Source: an uncultured Bacilli bacterium (GTDB taxonomy: Bacteria > Bacillota_I > Bacilli_A > RF39 > UBA660). Taken from it: 64,000 bases of DNA. The stretch covers positions 1 through 64,000 of the forward strand of contig CAKPMY010000009.1 in assembly GCA_934168245.1 (NCBI GenBank), read 5' to 3'. The notes beneath the pieces were generated by a model that had not been told where the DNA came from, did not search any database, and saw only the letters and a program-made list of their open reading frames with translations. Below, piece after piece: positions 55,105 through 63,784 of this stretch; position 1 is the stretch's first letter; each line of letters begins with the position of its first letter. Both the position numbers and the translations under genes were made by a program.

Positions 55105-57330
55105 TTGTTTTCTAGATTTTCAGAAGATGCACAAAAAATATTATTAATGGCTACGAAGGAGATGTTAGAATTAAAGCATCCATATGTTGGTAGTGAACAT
55201 TTACTTCTGGCTATTTTACATAATAGGGATTTGGTTGTTACACAGTTGTTGGAGGAGTATAAGATAACATATCAGAAGTATAGAGATGAGATAATTAAAG
55301 TTATTGGAATTGGTAAAACTGGGAATAATTGGTTTTTATATACACCATTATTGAAAAGAATAATAGAGAATGCAATACTAGAGTGTCGAGATGAAGAATC
55401 CACAGTTACTGTGGAAAGATTATTTATTTCTCTTTTAGAAGAAGGTGATGGGGTTGCGAATAGAATATTAATGGGAATGAATATTGATGTTGATGTCTTG
55501 TATGAGAAGTTTTCAGATAAGATAATTGTTCATTCTAGCAAGAAAAATAAGAATTTATATATAGAGGAGTTTGCCGTTGATTTGAATAAAAAATATATAG
55601 AGGATGGCTTTGATCCGGTAGTTGGTAGAGATGATAAAGTTGATAGATTAATTGAGGTTTTATTGAGACGTACTAAGAATAATCCATTACTAATTGGAGA
55701 GGCTGGAGTAGGAAAAACTGCAATAGTAGAGGAATTAGTTCGGAGAATAGTTACTGGTAGGGTACCGAAAAAACTTGAAAATAATAGAGTGTTTAGTATA
55801 TCTATGGCTTGTTTAATATCTGGAACTAAGTATCGAGGAGAGTTTGAAGAGAGAATTAATAAAATTATTAGCGAAGTAGAAAGAGAACCTAATGTAATTT
55901 TATTTATAGATGAAATACATACTTTAGTTGGGGCTGGTGGAGCAGAAGGAGCGATAGATGCTTCTAATATACTTAAACCATATTTGGCTAGAGGAAAAAT
56001 TAAGGTTATAGGAGCAACTACTAGTGATGAGTATAAAAAGTATTTAGAGAAGGATAAGGCATTAGATAGGAGATTTCAAAAGATATATGTAGAAGAGGCT
56101 AGTGCTAGAGAGACAGAGAATATTTTATTTGGACTTAGAGAATTATATGAAAACTATCATGGGGTTAAGATTAGTGATGAAATAATTAAACTTATAGTTA
56201 ATTTGACTGAGAGATATGTTAGTATTGGGAAGTTTCCAGATAAAGCCATTGATGTATTAGATGAGGCCTGTTGTAAGACTTCTATTATAGATAGTAATAT
56301 AGAGAAGAAGAGTAAACATTTATTAATGGAAATTAATGATATTAAGAGTAGTAAGAATAAGGCTATTATTGATCATGATTATAAATTAGCAACAGAACTT
56401 AAGAATAGGCAATTAGAGTTAGAAAGTACTTTTAATAAGAAGTTTTCGAGATGTAGTTGTGATAATTTAGTTAAAAATATTAGTGAGGATACGGTTTATG
56501 ATGTTATTTTTGCTAAGACTAAGATTCCAGTTAAGAAGGTATTGAAATTAGATGGAGAAGTAATTTATAATACTTTACGAAAAAAAGTTATTGGACAAGA
56601 TAAGGCTATAAGGGAGATTGTTGATTTAACGATTATGTCTAAAGTTCCTAAAAAAGTTCCATATTCACTACTTTTGGTTGGTAAAACTGGGGTAGGAAAA
56701 ACATTTTTAGTAAAAGAGTATGCTAAGATGCTTTATAGTAAGGAAGCATTTATTAGAATTGATATGAGTGAATATAGAGAAAGACATACAATTAGTAAAA
56801 TAATTGGTTCACCTCCAGGATATGTTGGGTATAGTGAGAATAATTATCTTTTAAATAGAATAAAGAATACTCCGTACTCGATAATTTTGATTGATGAGAT
56901 AGAAAAAGCCCATCCGGACGTGTTGAAATTATTTTTACAAGTATTTGATGATGGCTTTATGACTGATTCATTAGGAGAAGTTATTGATTTTAGAAATACA
57001 GTTATTTTTATGACATCTAATTTAGGAACAGATATTAATAGCATTGGGTTTTCTGATACTAATGATGTTATACTTGATAGATTTAAAGATTTTTTAGGAG
57101 TAGAATTTGTTAATAGAGTAGATAAAATTATATATCTTGAAGAGATTGATGAAAAGGCAATTAATAGGATAATAAAAGAACAGGCACTTAGTGTTGGTTT
57201 TCTAAAAAATGAACTTAGTTTAGAGCTTTTGAATAGAATTAAAGTAAGGAGTAATTATAAAGAATTTGGAGCGAGACATGTTTCTAAAGTTTTAAGAGAA
57301 GAATTTAGTAATAAAATAAATAATCGTTAG
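55105..57330 (+). CDS. clpC: AAA+ chaperone ClpC
   Basis: Unfoldase that feeds substrates to ClpP. N-domain about 1-140; first ATPase domain with GEAGVGKT and LFIDEIHTL; a short middle domain (about 400-445); second ATPase domain with GKTGVGKT and ILIDEIEKAHPD. A ClpP-docking IGF tripeptide lies in NSIGFSD. 741 residues against 810 in B. subtilis. TTG start after GGAG. The ctsR-mcsA-mcsB genes that usually precede it are absent and I see no CtsR operator, so its control must differ. Confidence 0.92.
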   Translation: MFSRFSEDAQKILLMATKEMLELKHPYVGSEHLLLAILHNRDLVVTQLLEEYKITYQKYRDEIIKVIGIGKTGNNWFLYTPLLKRIIENAILECRDEESTVTVERLFISLLEEGDGVANRILMGMNIDVDVLYEKFSDKIIVHSSKKNKNLYIEEFAVDLNKKYIEDGFDPVVGRDDKVDRLIEVLLRRTKNNPLLIGEAGVGKTAIVEELVRRIVTGRVPKKLENNRVFSISMACLISGTKYRGEFEERINKIISEVEREPNVILFIDEIHTLVGAGGAEGAIDASNILKPYLARGKIKVIGATTSDEYKKYLEKDKALDRRFQKIYVEEASARETENILFGLRELYENYHGVKISDEIIKLIVNLTERYVSIGKFPDKAIDVLDEACCKTSIIDSNIEKKSKHLLMEINDIKSSKNKAIIDHDYKLATELKNRQLELESTFNKKFSRCSCDNLVKNISEDTVYDVIFAKTKIPVKKVLKLDGEVIYNTLRKKVIGQDKAIREIVDLTIMSKVPKKVPYSLLLVGKTGVGKTFLVKEYAKMLYSKEAFIRIDMSEYRERHTISKIIGSPPGYVGYSENNYLLNRIKNTPYSIILIDEIEKAHPDVLKLFLQVFDDGFMTDSLGEVIDFRNTVIFMTSNLGTDINSIGFSDTNDVILDRFKDFLGVEFVNRVDKIIYLEEIDEKAINRIIKEQALSVGFLKNELSLELLNRIKVRSNYKEFGARHVSKVLREEFSNKINNR

Positions 57331-57381
57331 TTTATTTTTTATAATTATTATGGTATACTTACGTCACGAGGTGAAAAGGAA

Positions 57382-58773
57382 ATGAAATTATATAACACAT
57401 TGTCAAAAAAAGTTCAGGAATTTATTCCTAATGAAGAGGGTAAGGTTAAGATGTATACTTGTGGTCCTACAGTGTACAATTATGCACATATAGGTAATTT
57501 ACGTACTTATATTTCTGAGGATGTTTTAGAGAAAGGTTTAAAATTTATTGGCTATAATGTAGATAGAGTAATGAATATTACTGATGTTGGTCATTTAGTT
57601 GGTGATGGTGATGATGGAGAAGACAAGATGATGGTTGCGGCTAAAAGAGAACATAAATCTTCTTTAGAGATAGCAAGATTTTATACTAAGTGTTTTTTTG
57701 ACGATTGTTGTAAATTGAATATTAGAAAGCCTGATGTAGTATCTAATGCTACTGATAATATAGAGATGTATATTAAAATGATTACAAAACTATTAGAAGA
57801 TGGCTATGCTTATATTTCTAATGGTAATGTATATTATGATACTTCTAAATTTCCTAATTATTATGAGTTATCTGGTCGTAACAGTGATGATCTAATGGTT
57901 GCGGTTAGAGATGATATAGAAGTAGATGAGGCTAAGAGAAATCCATTTGACTTTGGATTATGGTTTACTAATTCGAAGTTTGATAACCAAGAGTTACAAT
58001 GGGATTCACCATGGGGTAGAGGATATCCTGGTTGGCATATTGAATGTTCTGGTATTTCAATCAGTAATTTGGGAGAAAGACTAGATATTCACTGTGGAGC
58101 AGAGGATGCGATATTCCCACATCATACTAATGAGATTGCTCAAAGTGAGGCTTATTTAGGACATAAATGGTGTAATTATTGGGTTCATATGGGATTCTTA
58201 AATGATAAAAGTGGTAAGATGAGTAAATCTAAAGGAGAATTCTTGACTGTTTCATTATTAATAGAAAAAGGATATAATCCTTTAAGTTACCGTTACTTAT
58301 GTTTAAACTCTTATTATCATAATCAGCTAGTATTTAGTTATGATATTTTAGATGGGGCTGAAAAGGCTTACTTAAAATTAAAGAGTCGTATTGCTAAATT
58401 AGGTACTGGAGAAGTAGATAAAGAAAAGTACGATATGTATGTTAAGAAGTTCGGAGATTGTATTGAAGATGATTTAAATACTTCTAATATGGTTACCTTA
58501 GTTTACGACGTTTTAAAAGATGAGTCATTAAATGATGGCACTAAGAGAGAGATTATTTCTAAATTTGATGAAGTATTGTCACTTGACTTATTAAAAGAAG
58601 ATAAAAAAGAATCTAATCATGATGAAGAAATGATTAATGAGAAGATTAGATTACGTAATGAGGCTAAGAAGAATAAAGATTTTGCTACAGCTGATAAGAT
58701 TAGAGATGAGTTGTTAGAGCAGGGTATTCGTTTAATTGATACTAGGGAAGGAACAACTTACGAAGTAATTTAA
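57382..58773 (+). CDS. cysS: Cysteinyl-tRNA synthetase
   Basis: Class I synthetase for tRNA-Cys. MYTCGPTVYNYAHIGNLRTY holds the first zinc Cys and the HIGH-type site HIGN. WHIECSG and CGAEDAIFPHHTNEIAQSEA hold further zinc ligands, and KMSKSKGEFLTV is the KMSKS site. 463 residues, normal. TGGTATACT gives an extended -10 upstream. cysE, often before it, is missing. Confidence 0.96.
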   Translation: MKLYNTLSKKVQEFIPNEEGKVKMYTCGPTVYNYAHIGNLRTYISEDVLEKGLKFIGYNVDRVMNITDVGHLVGDGDDGEDKMMVAAKREHKSSLEIARFYTKCFFDDCCKLNIRKPDVVSNATDNIEMYIKMITKLLEDGYAYISNGNVYYDTSKFPNYYELSGRNSDDLMVAVRDDIEVDEAKRNPFDFGLWFTNSKFDNQELQWDSPWGRGYPGWHIECSGISISNLGERLDIHCGAEDAIFPHHTNEIAQSEAYLGHKWCNYWVHMGFLNDKSGKMSKSKGEFLTVSLLIEKGYNPLSYRYLCLNSYYHNQLVFSYDILDGAEKAYLKLKSRIAKLGTGEVDKEKYDMYVKKFGDCIEDDLNTSNMVTLVYDVLKDESLNDGTKREIISKFDEVLSLDLLKEDKKESNHDEEMINEKIRLRNEAKKNKDFATADKIRDELLEQGIRLIDTREGTTYEVI

Positions 58774-58849
58774 TTGGTTCTTAAATAGTGTTGGTGAGTA
58801 TTTACTACTATTATTTATAATACAAATATTTAATTATATTTAGTTATTT

Positions 58850-58889
58850 ATATCTACACATTGTTTTGTGTAGATATTTATTTTATAAT
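58850..58889 (+). promoter_or_regulatory. Palindrome within the mrnC promoter, also a possible cysS terminator
   Basis: ATATCTACACA (58850-58860) and TGTGTAGATAT (58867-58876... ends 58877 at most) form a perfect inverted repeat over a 6-base loop. The loop TTGTTT (58861-58866) could be a -35 for TATAAT (58884-58889), 17 bases apart. U-rich sequence follows the stem, so cysS termination is equally possible. Confidence 0.5.
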
Positions 58890-58908
58890 GGTTTTAGGAA
58901 GTGATTTT

Positions 58909-59283
58909 ATGTCTACTAAGGAGATTAATGTGCTAGTACTTGCATATTTAGGGGATACAGTTTATGAAAATTATGTGAGGAGACATTTAATAAATTTAGG
59001 AATTGGTAATGTTAATGATTTACAGAGGGAGGCTATTTCTTTTGTAAGTGCTAGTAGTCAGGCTAGGTTTGTGACAAAGATGATTGAAGAGGAGTTTTTA
59101 ACGGCTGAAGAGATGGATGTTTTTAAAAGAGCAAGAAATTATAAGACAACTTCGCATCCTAAGAGTTGTGATATTATTACATATAAGTTTGCGACTGGGT
59201 TAGAGGCTGTTATTGGGTATTTAGAGTTAGAAAATAAGAAAGAAAGAATAAACGAAATTATGAAGTTTATATTGGGTGAGTAA
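58909..59283 (+). CDS. mrnC: Mini-ribonuclease III MrnC
   Basis: RNase III-like nuclease without RNA-binding domain that matures 23S rRNA. The catalytic region LAYLGDTVYENYVRRHL is at about 10-26 and KRARNYKTTSHPK is conserved. 124 residues, normal. GGAAGTG precedes the ATG at 58909. It follows cysS and precedes rlmB, the standard order. Confidence 0.93.
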   Translation: MSTKEINVLVLAYLGDTVYENYVRRHLINLGIGNVNDLQREAISFVSASSQARFVTKMIEEEFLTAEEMDVFKRARNYKTTSHPKSCDIITYKFATGLEAVIGYLELENKKERINEIMKFILGE

Positions 59284-59287
59284 GAAG

Positions 59288-59986
59288 ATGTTAGTATATG
59301 GTAGAAATGTTGCGAAGGAATTATTAGAAAATAATAAAAATGTACAAAAAATAATTTTGCAGGATGGTTTTAATGATAAAGAGATAAAAGCTCTTATTGA
59401 TTTTAGGAAAATACCGGTTCAATATAAGTCAAAAAGAGAAATTGATGATTTGGCTAATGGGGTACATCAAGGTATAATCTTATTTATTCCGGATTACAAG
59501 TATAAAGATTTGAACGATGTTTTAACAGATGAGGCTTCATTTTTCGTATTATTAGATCATATAGAGGATCCACATAATTTAGGGGCTATTGTTAGAACTT
59601 GTGAGGCGGCGGGAGTAGATGCAATTATTATGCCTAGAGATAGACAAGTACAAGTTAATGCAACGGTTATGAAGACTAGTGTTGGTACTTTAGAGAATGT
59701 TGATATTGTTACTGTTTCTAATTTGAATAATACTATTTCTGAATTAAAGAAGAATGGTTTTTGGGTAGTTGGAACGGCGCTTGAGGATAGTGTTGACTAT
59801 AGAAGTATTGATTATTCTTCAAAGATTGCATTAGTTATAGGAAATGAAAATTCTGGGATGTCTAACTTGGTAAAGAAATCATGTGATTTTATTGCTAAAA
59901 TACCAATGTATGGCAAGACTAATAGTTTGAATGCATCTGTTGCGGCTGGAATTATGATATATGAGGTAATCCGTAATAGAAAGTAG
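59288..59986 (+). CDS. rlmB: 23S rRNA (guanosine 2'-O)-methyltransferase, TrmH/RlmB family
   Basis: SPOUT-fold methyltransferase. An N-terminal substrate-binding domain (about 1-75) precedes the trefoil-knot domain, with DHIEDPHNLGAIVRT, VIGNENSGMS and SLNASVAAGIMIYEV. 232 residues. The ATG at 59288 has GGGTGAG about 7 bases upstream, better than a GTG at 59276. It begins 4 bases after mrnC. The exact rRNA target in this branch is inferred. Confidence 0.9.
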   Translation: MLVYGRNVAKELLENNKNVQKIILQDGFNDKEIKALIDFRKIPVQYKSKREIDDLANGVHQGIILFIPDYKYKDLNDVLTDEASFFVLLDHIEDPHNLGAIVRTCEAAGVDAIIMPRDRQVQVNATVMKTSVGTLENVDIVTVSNLNNTISELKKNGFWVVGTALEDSVDYRSIDYSSKIALVIGNENSGMSNLVKKSCDFIAKIPMYGKTNSLNASVAAGIMIYEVIRNRK

Positions 59987-59992
59987 GTATTT

Positions 59993-60574
59993 ATGGATTA
60001 TAAGGAATTAAATGATTATGAAGTGGTTTATATGATTAGAGAAAATGATGATGAGGCTAGGGAAGTTATATTCGATAAGTATATTCCAATAGTTAAAAAA
60101 ATTGCTTCTAATCATTTAAAGTATGGAAAGTCTGTTGGTGTTGATTTTGATGATTTGGTACAGGAAGGTTTAATTGCTTTAAATAAGGCGATTGATAAGT
60201 ATAATGAGTTAGAAGGGTGCTTATTTTATACTTTTGCCTGTGTATGTGTTGAAAGAAGAATTTTGACATATTGTAGATGTATGGGGAACTTTAAACATTA
60301 TTCTTTAAATAGTGCTTTGTCTGAGGAGTTTTTATATGGACTTAGTGATGAGAGGACTCCAGAGACGTATTATGATGAGGTATGTTTAGAGAAGGATTTT
60401 ATTCGCTTTAAAAATTTATTTGATTTTGATGAGAGTTGTATTTTTGAACTTAGATATAATGGATTTAGCTATAAAGAAATAAGTAGGCTTTTAGATGTTC
60501 CCATTCATTCGATTGACGGTATACTTTATAAAATTAGAAAAATTTTACGGAATAAGAGAAAAAATTCTTTTTAG
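59993..60574 (+). CDS. sigH: RNA polymerase sigma factor SigH-like (sigma-30)
   Basis: Sigma-70 family factor. Region 2 (about 25-95) includes DFDDLVQEGLIALNKAIDKY, and region 4 (about 140-190) includes FSYKEISRLLDVPIHSIDGI. SigH drives entry into sporulation and competence in B. subtilis. 193 residues against 218. Position between rlmB and secE is that of sigH; yacP is absent before it and rpmG after it. Confidence 0.85.
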   Translation: MDYKELNDYEVVYMIRENDDEAREVIFDKYIPIVKKIASNHLKYGKSVGVDFDDLVQEGLIALNKAIDKYNELEGCLFYTFACVCVERRILTYCRCMGNFKHYSLNSALSEEFLYGLSDERTPETYYDEVCLEKDFIRFKNLFDFDESCIFELRYNGFSYKEISRLLDVPIHSIDGILYKIRKILRNKRKNSF

Positions 60575-60624
60575 TATTTGTATTTTCTTTTCTTTTGTTT
60601 TACAATTATAGTAGGGTGAGTATG

Positions 60625-61323
60625 ATGAGCGAAAATATTCATAACAATGACAATGTTACTCTTGCTGAATGGCTTGCTTTTGGATATAGTTTAGAGGATC
60701 TTCGTACTCTTTTTGTCAATATGGATAAGGCTATGAAATATATTCATGGGAAAGGGTACTGTATTGATTCTTTTAATCCGAGGAAAATTGAAATATTAAA
60801 TGGGGCGCTTAATCAAATTAGATATGAAGATTTGTCGGAGATTTCTGGTGATAATCCGGCTGTTGTTAAAGAATATGTTAGAGATGATATTGGGAGATCG
60901 GCACTATTACAAATAGGTATTTATGCTAATTGTTTAAATAATTTGAATCCGACTTTTCTAAAAGAAAATTTTGAACGATTTGAAATGTTTTTGCCTGAAG
61001 GAGATGTACCTTACTATAAAGGTGTAGTTGAAAGAAGGGCCGCTGTTTATTTTAGTGATTATGTTAATGAAAAAAGTAGACGAGATTTAGAAAGTCTTGA
61101 GGCTGAATTAAATGAAGTAGGTGGAACTGGTAAGGGAGTTTCTTTAGTTAAATCTAACGGTCATAGTTTGATGGGTACTGATACAACTAATAAAAAAATT
61201 AATGATTCTATATATAGGGATTTGAATGGTATTAGTAATGCGGCATATATTAGTTTCTTTATAATACCGTTTATTGTAGCAGTATTAGGATTATTATTTG
61301 TAATTATTGCACATTTTTCATGA
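60625..61323 (+). CDS. C-terminally anchored protein of unknown function, faintly kinase-like
   Basis: 232 residues. The start at 60625 has AGGGTG 6 bases upstream. A segment MDKAMKYIHGKGYCIDSFNPRKIEIL (about 25-50, in two parts) has the feel of a protein-kinase helix E and catalytic loop, but the catalytic Asp-x-x-x-x-Asn pattern is not intact and no P-loop or DFG is seen. A hydrophobic helix (about 208-230) ends the protein. The gene sits between sigH and secE, where rpmG is expected. Family unknown. Confidence 0.6.
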   Translation: MSENIHNNDNVTLAEWLAFGYSLEDLRTLFVNMDKAMKYIHGKGYCIDSFNPRKIEILNGALNQIRYEDLSEISGDNPAVVKEYVRDDIGRSALLQIGIYANCLNNLNPTFLKENFERFEMFLPEGDVPYYKGVVERRAAVYFSDYVNEKSRRDLESLEAELNEVGGTGKGVSLVKSNGHSLMGTDTTNKKINDSIYRDLNGISNAAYISFFIIPFIVAVLGLLFVIIAHFS

Positions 61324-61329
61324 TTTTAT

Positions 61330-61358
61330 TTGACATTTCTAGGTGTTTATGCTATTTT
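61330..61358 (+). promoter_or_regulatory. Promoter of secE-nusG
   Basis: Perfect -35 TTGACA (61330-61335), 17-base spacer, TATTTT (61353-61358) with an upstream TG. A small hairpin with U-rich 3' side (about 61367-61389) lies in the leader and could attenuate. Confidence 0.65.
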
Positions 61359-61418
61359 AATGGTGAGCACTTGGAAGTGTTTTTATTTTGAAGAAATTAT
61401 CTAAGGAGAATGATAGAT

Positions 61419-61709
61419 ATGGCTGTAAAAGAAAAAGATAAGTCTATTAAGAATAATGCAGTTGAAAAGAAGAATAAAAAGACAAGTAAACCTACAAATA
61501 AAAAAGATTCTAATAAGAAACAAAGTCTTTGGGTAAGATTTAGAATATTTTGTCATGGCGTTAAGAGTGAAACCTCTAGAGTTCATTGGCCAAGTAAAAA
61601 AGATATGGTTAAATATTCTATTGCAACTATTGTATTTATTGTTTTTTGTTCATTATTCTTTTATTTAATTGAAATTATTTTTGCTCTAATTCAATCATTA
61701 ATAAAGTAG
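61419..61709 (+). CDS. secE: Preprotein translocase subunit SecE
   Basis: Small essential subunit that clamps SecY. 96 residues: a Lys-rich start of about 45 residues, longer than in most Bacilli, then the amphipathic helix SETSRVHWPSKKDMVKYS and one membrane helix (about 70-92). The ATG at 61419 has AAGGAG about 10 bases upstream; an ATG three codons earlier is too close to it. nusG follows 9 bases later. Confidence 0.92.
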   Translation: MAVKEKDKSIKNNAVEKKNKKTSKPTNKKDSNKKQSLWVRFRIFCHGVKSETSRVHWPSKKDMVKYSIATIVFIVFCSLFFYLIEIIFALIQSLIK

Positions 61710-61718
61710 GAGGTAATT

Positions 61719-62252
61719 ATGGATAAACAATGGTATGTAGTTAATACTTATTCTGGACATGAGAATAAAGTAAAAGAAAAACTTGAAATGCGTGCTGAAT
61801 CTATGGATATGCAAGACTATATTTTTAGAGTTGTAATTCCAGAAGAAAAAGTAGTAGAAGTTAAAGATGGCGTAACTAAGGAAAAAGTTAAAAAGATGTT
61901 TCCTGGTTATATATTAGTTGAAATGGTTATGACTGATGAAGCTTGGTATGTTGTACGTAATACTCCTGGTGTTACTGGTTTTATTGGATCATCTGGTAAA
62001 GGTGCTAAACCTACACCATTACAACCTTATGAAGTAGATAAAATATTAGGTAATATGGGTATTAGTAGACTTGATGTTGATAAAGAACTTACTGAAGGTA
62101 CTAAGGTTAAGATTATAGCAGGACCTTTCAATGGTATGTTTGGTAAAGTTGATTCAGTTGACCTTCAAACTCAAAAAGTTATGTTACTTGTTGATTTATT
62201 TGGACAAGAAACTTCTGTTGAAGTTGAATTAGGTCAAATAGAAAAAGCATAA
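61719..62252 (+). CDS. nusG: Transcription factor NusG
   Basis: RNA polymerase processivity and pausing factor. The NGN domain starts QWYVVNTYSGHENKVKEKL and includes KKMFPGYILVEM and TPGVTGFIG. The KOW domain has IIAGPFNGMFGKVDSVD. 177 residues, normal. AGGAGG precedes the ATG. It is followed by a promoter and leader for rplK. Confidence 0.97.
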   Translation: MDKQWYVVNTYSGHENKVKEKLEMRAESMDMQDYIFRVVIPEEKVVEVKDGVTKEKVKKMFPGYILVEMVMTDEAWYVVRNTPGVTGFIGSSGKGAKPTPLQPYEVDKILGNMGISRLDVDKELTEGTKVKIIAGPFNGMFGKVDSVDLQTQKVMLLVDLFGQETSVEVELGQIEKA

Positions 62253-62257
62253 AGTGC

Positions 62258-62286
62258 TTGAAATATATAAGACTTTGTGTTATTAT
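62258..62286 (+). promoter_or_regulatory. Promoter of rplK-rplA
   Basis: TTGAAA (62258-62263) and TATTAT (62281-62286) with a 17-base spacer and TG one base before the -10, just after the nusG stop. Confidence 0.65.
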
Positions 62287-62317
62287 TTAAGGGCTATATT
62301 TAGTTTAATATAGATTT

Positions 62318-62371
62318 AGTGGGAAGCATGGTTTGCATTTATTAAGCGGGAATCAAGCTATTTGGACCACT
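62318..62371 (+). promoter_or_regulatory. Structured leader of rplK, candidate L1-binding site
   Basis: AGTGG (62318-62322) and CCACT (62367-62371) close a folded element beginning GTGGGAAGC. A related GTGGAAGG...CCAC element precedes rplA. L1 is known to repress the L11-L1 operon by binding its mRNA, so these are candidate sites. Confidence 0.45.
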
Positions 62372-62405
62372 CGCGAAAACTAAAAATTTATAGGAGGTGT
62401 TTTTC

Positions 62406-62837
62406 GTGGCAAAGGAAGCAATAAGAAAAATTAAATTACAAATTCCAGCAGGAAAAGCTACACCAGCTCCACCAGTAGGAACTGTTTTAGGTCCAGCAGG
62501 AATCAATCTTCAAGATTTTTGTACTAAGTATAATGATGCTACTAGAGAAAAAATGGGCGACATTTTACCAGTAGAAATTTCTGTTTATGATGATAGAAGT
62601 TTTGATTTTGTAATTAAAACTCCACCAGCTAGTTTCTTATTAAAGAAGTATGCAAAAGTTAATAAGGGAGCTGTTAAGGCTTCAAAAGAAGTTGTTGGTA
62701 CTATTACTGAGGCTCAATTAAGAGAAATAGCAGAAATTAAGTTACCAGACTTAAACGCATATTCAGTTGAAGAGGCTATGAAGATTGTGGCTGGTACAGC
62801 TAAGAACATGGGAATTGCTATTGAAGGTCAAGAGTAA
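62406..62837 (+). CDS. rplK: 50S ribosomal protein L11
   Basis: Binds the GTPase-associated centre of 23S rRNA. IPAGKATPAPPVGTVLGPAG and INLQDFCTKYN are diagnostic. The GTG at 62406 follows GGAGG by 8 bases and gives the usual start MAKEAIRKIKLQ; 143 residues. It forms an operon with rplA. Confidence 0.97.
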   Translation: MAKEAIRKIKLQIPAGKATPAPPVGTVLGPAGINLQDFCTKYNDATREKMGDILPVEISVYDDRSFDFVIKTPPASFLLKKYAKVNKGAVKASKEVVGTITEAQLREIAEIKLPDLNAYSVEEAMKIVAGTAKNMGIAIEGQE

Positions 62838-62868
62838 TTCAAAGTAATTAATCATATAGGTTTTACCT

Positions 62869-62912
62869 ATGTGGAAGGAATTAGATAATAAATAAATCCG
62901 CTTTTACCACAT
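62869..62912 (+). promoter_or_regulatory. Stem before rplA, candidate second L1-binding site
   Basis: ATGTGG (62869-62874) pairs with CCACAT (62907-62912), just ahead of the AAGGAGG ribosome site. It shares the GTGG(G)AAG start with the rplK leader element. Confidence 0.4.
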
Positions 62913-62926
62913 AAGGAGGAAAGAAA

Positions 62927-63622
62927 ATGAAAAGAAGAAGTAAGAAGTATACTGAAGCACTTTCTAAAATAGAAAAGAATAAAGTATATACTAAAGAAGA
63001 AGCTATTAAGTTAGTTAAAGAAACATCTACTAGTTCATTTGATGGATCTGTTGAAGTTGCTATGAGATTAAATCTTGATACTAAAAAAGCAGATCAACAA
63101 TTAAGAGGTGCAATCGTACTTCCTAAAGGAACTGGTAAGACTAAGAAGGTATTAGTAATTGCTAAAGGTGAAAAAGCAAATCAAGCAAAAGAAGCAGGAG
63201 CTGACTATGTTGGTGATGTAGATATGCTTGAAAAGATTGAAAAAGAAAATTGGTTCGATTTTGATACTATGATTGCTACACCTGATATGATGCCATTACT
63301 TGGTAAATTAGGTAAGGTTTTAGGACCTAAAGGTTTAATGCCAAATCCTAAGACTGGTACTGTTACTGTTGATGTAGTTAAGGCTATTGAAGAAGTAAAG
63401 GCTGGTCGTGTTGAATATAGAACTGATAGTTATGGTAATATCCATGGTATTATTGGTAAAGTATCTTTCTCAGATGAGGATTTACTTGCTAACTTAGATG
63501 CATTCGTTACACATATAATCAAATTAAGACCTGCTACAGTAAAAGGTGATTATGTTAAGAACATTTCTGTAGCATCTACAATGGGTCCTGGAATTAAAGT
63601 TGAAAATAACTTTGACAAATAG
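62927..63622 (+). CDS. rplA: 50S ribosomal protein L1
   Basis: Forms the L1 stalk at the ribosomal E site and represses its own operon. [50 protein letters not shown] are diagnostic. 231 residues. AAGGAGG precedes the ATG. The promoter -35 of rplJ overlaps its last codons. Confidence 0.97.
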   Translation: MKRRSKKYTEALSKIEKNKVYTKEEAIKLVKETSTSSFDGSVEVAMRLNLDTKKADQQLRGAIVLPKGTGKTKKVLVIAKGEKANQAKEAGADYVGDVDMLEKIEKENWFDFDTMIATPDMMPLLGKLGKVLGPKGLMPNPKTGTVTVDVVKAIEEVKAGRVEYRTDSYGNIHGIIGKVSFSDEDLLANLDAFVTHIIKLRPATVKGDYVKNISVASTMGPGIKVENNFDK

Positions 63623-63640
63623 GATTTAATAAGTTATAAT
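63612..63640 (+). promoter_or_regulatory. Consensus promoter of rplJ
   Basis: Perfect TTGACA (63612-63617) and perfect TATAAT (63635-63640), 17 bases apart. The -35 lies within the last codons of rplA. Confidence 0.88.
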
Positions 63641-63646
63641 AAAGAC

Positions 63647-63784
63647 AATTTGTTGGTGCCATAGACAGTAGGTGTTGATGTAAATCCTACCGAGGACTTT
63701 AATTAAGTATGAAAAGTTTCTTGGCAGTCTATGTTTAAGAAACTTTTTTATGGCATCCTTACATATATGATGAGGAGGTGTTTT
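63647..63784 (+). promoter_or_regulatory. L10 ribosomal leader with terminator
   Basis: Upstream of rplJ. It has the L10-leader core (AGTAGGTG, AAATCCTACCGAGGAC) and a terminator, AAAGTTTCTT (63713-63722) with AAGAAACTTT (63737-63746) then a U-run. CATAGAC near the start can pair with GTCTATG in the terminator loop as an alternative fold. Binding of L10 (with L7/L12) would reduce read-through into rplJ. Confidence 0.85.
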
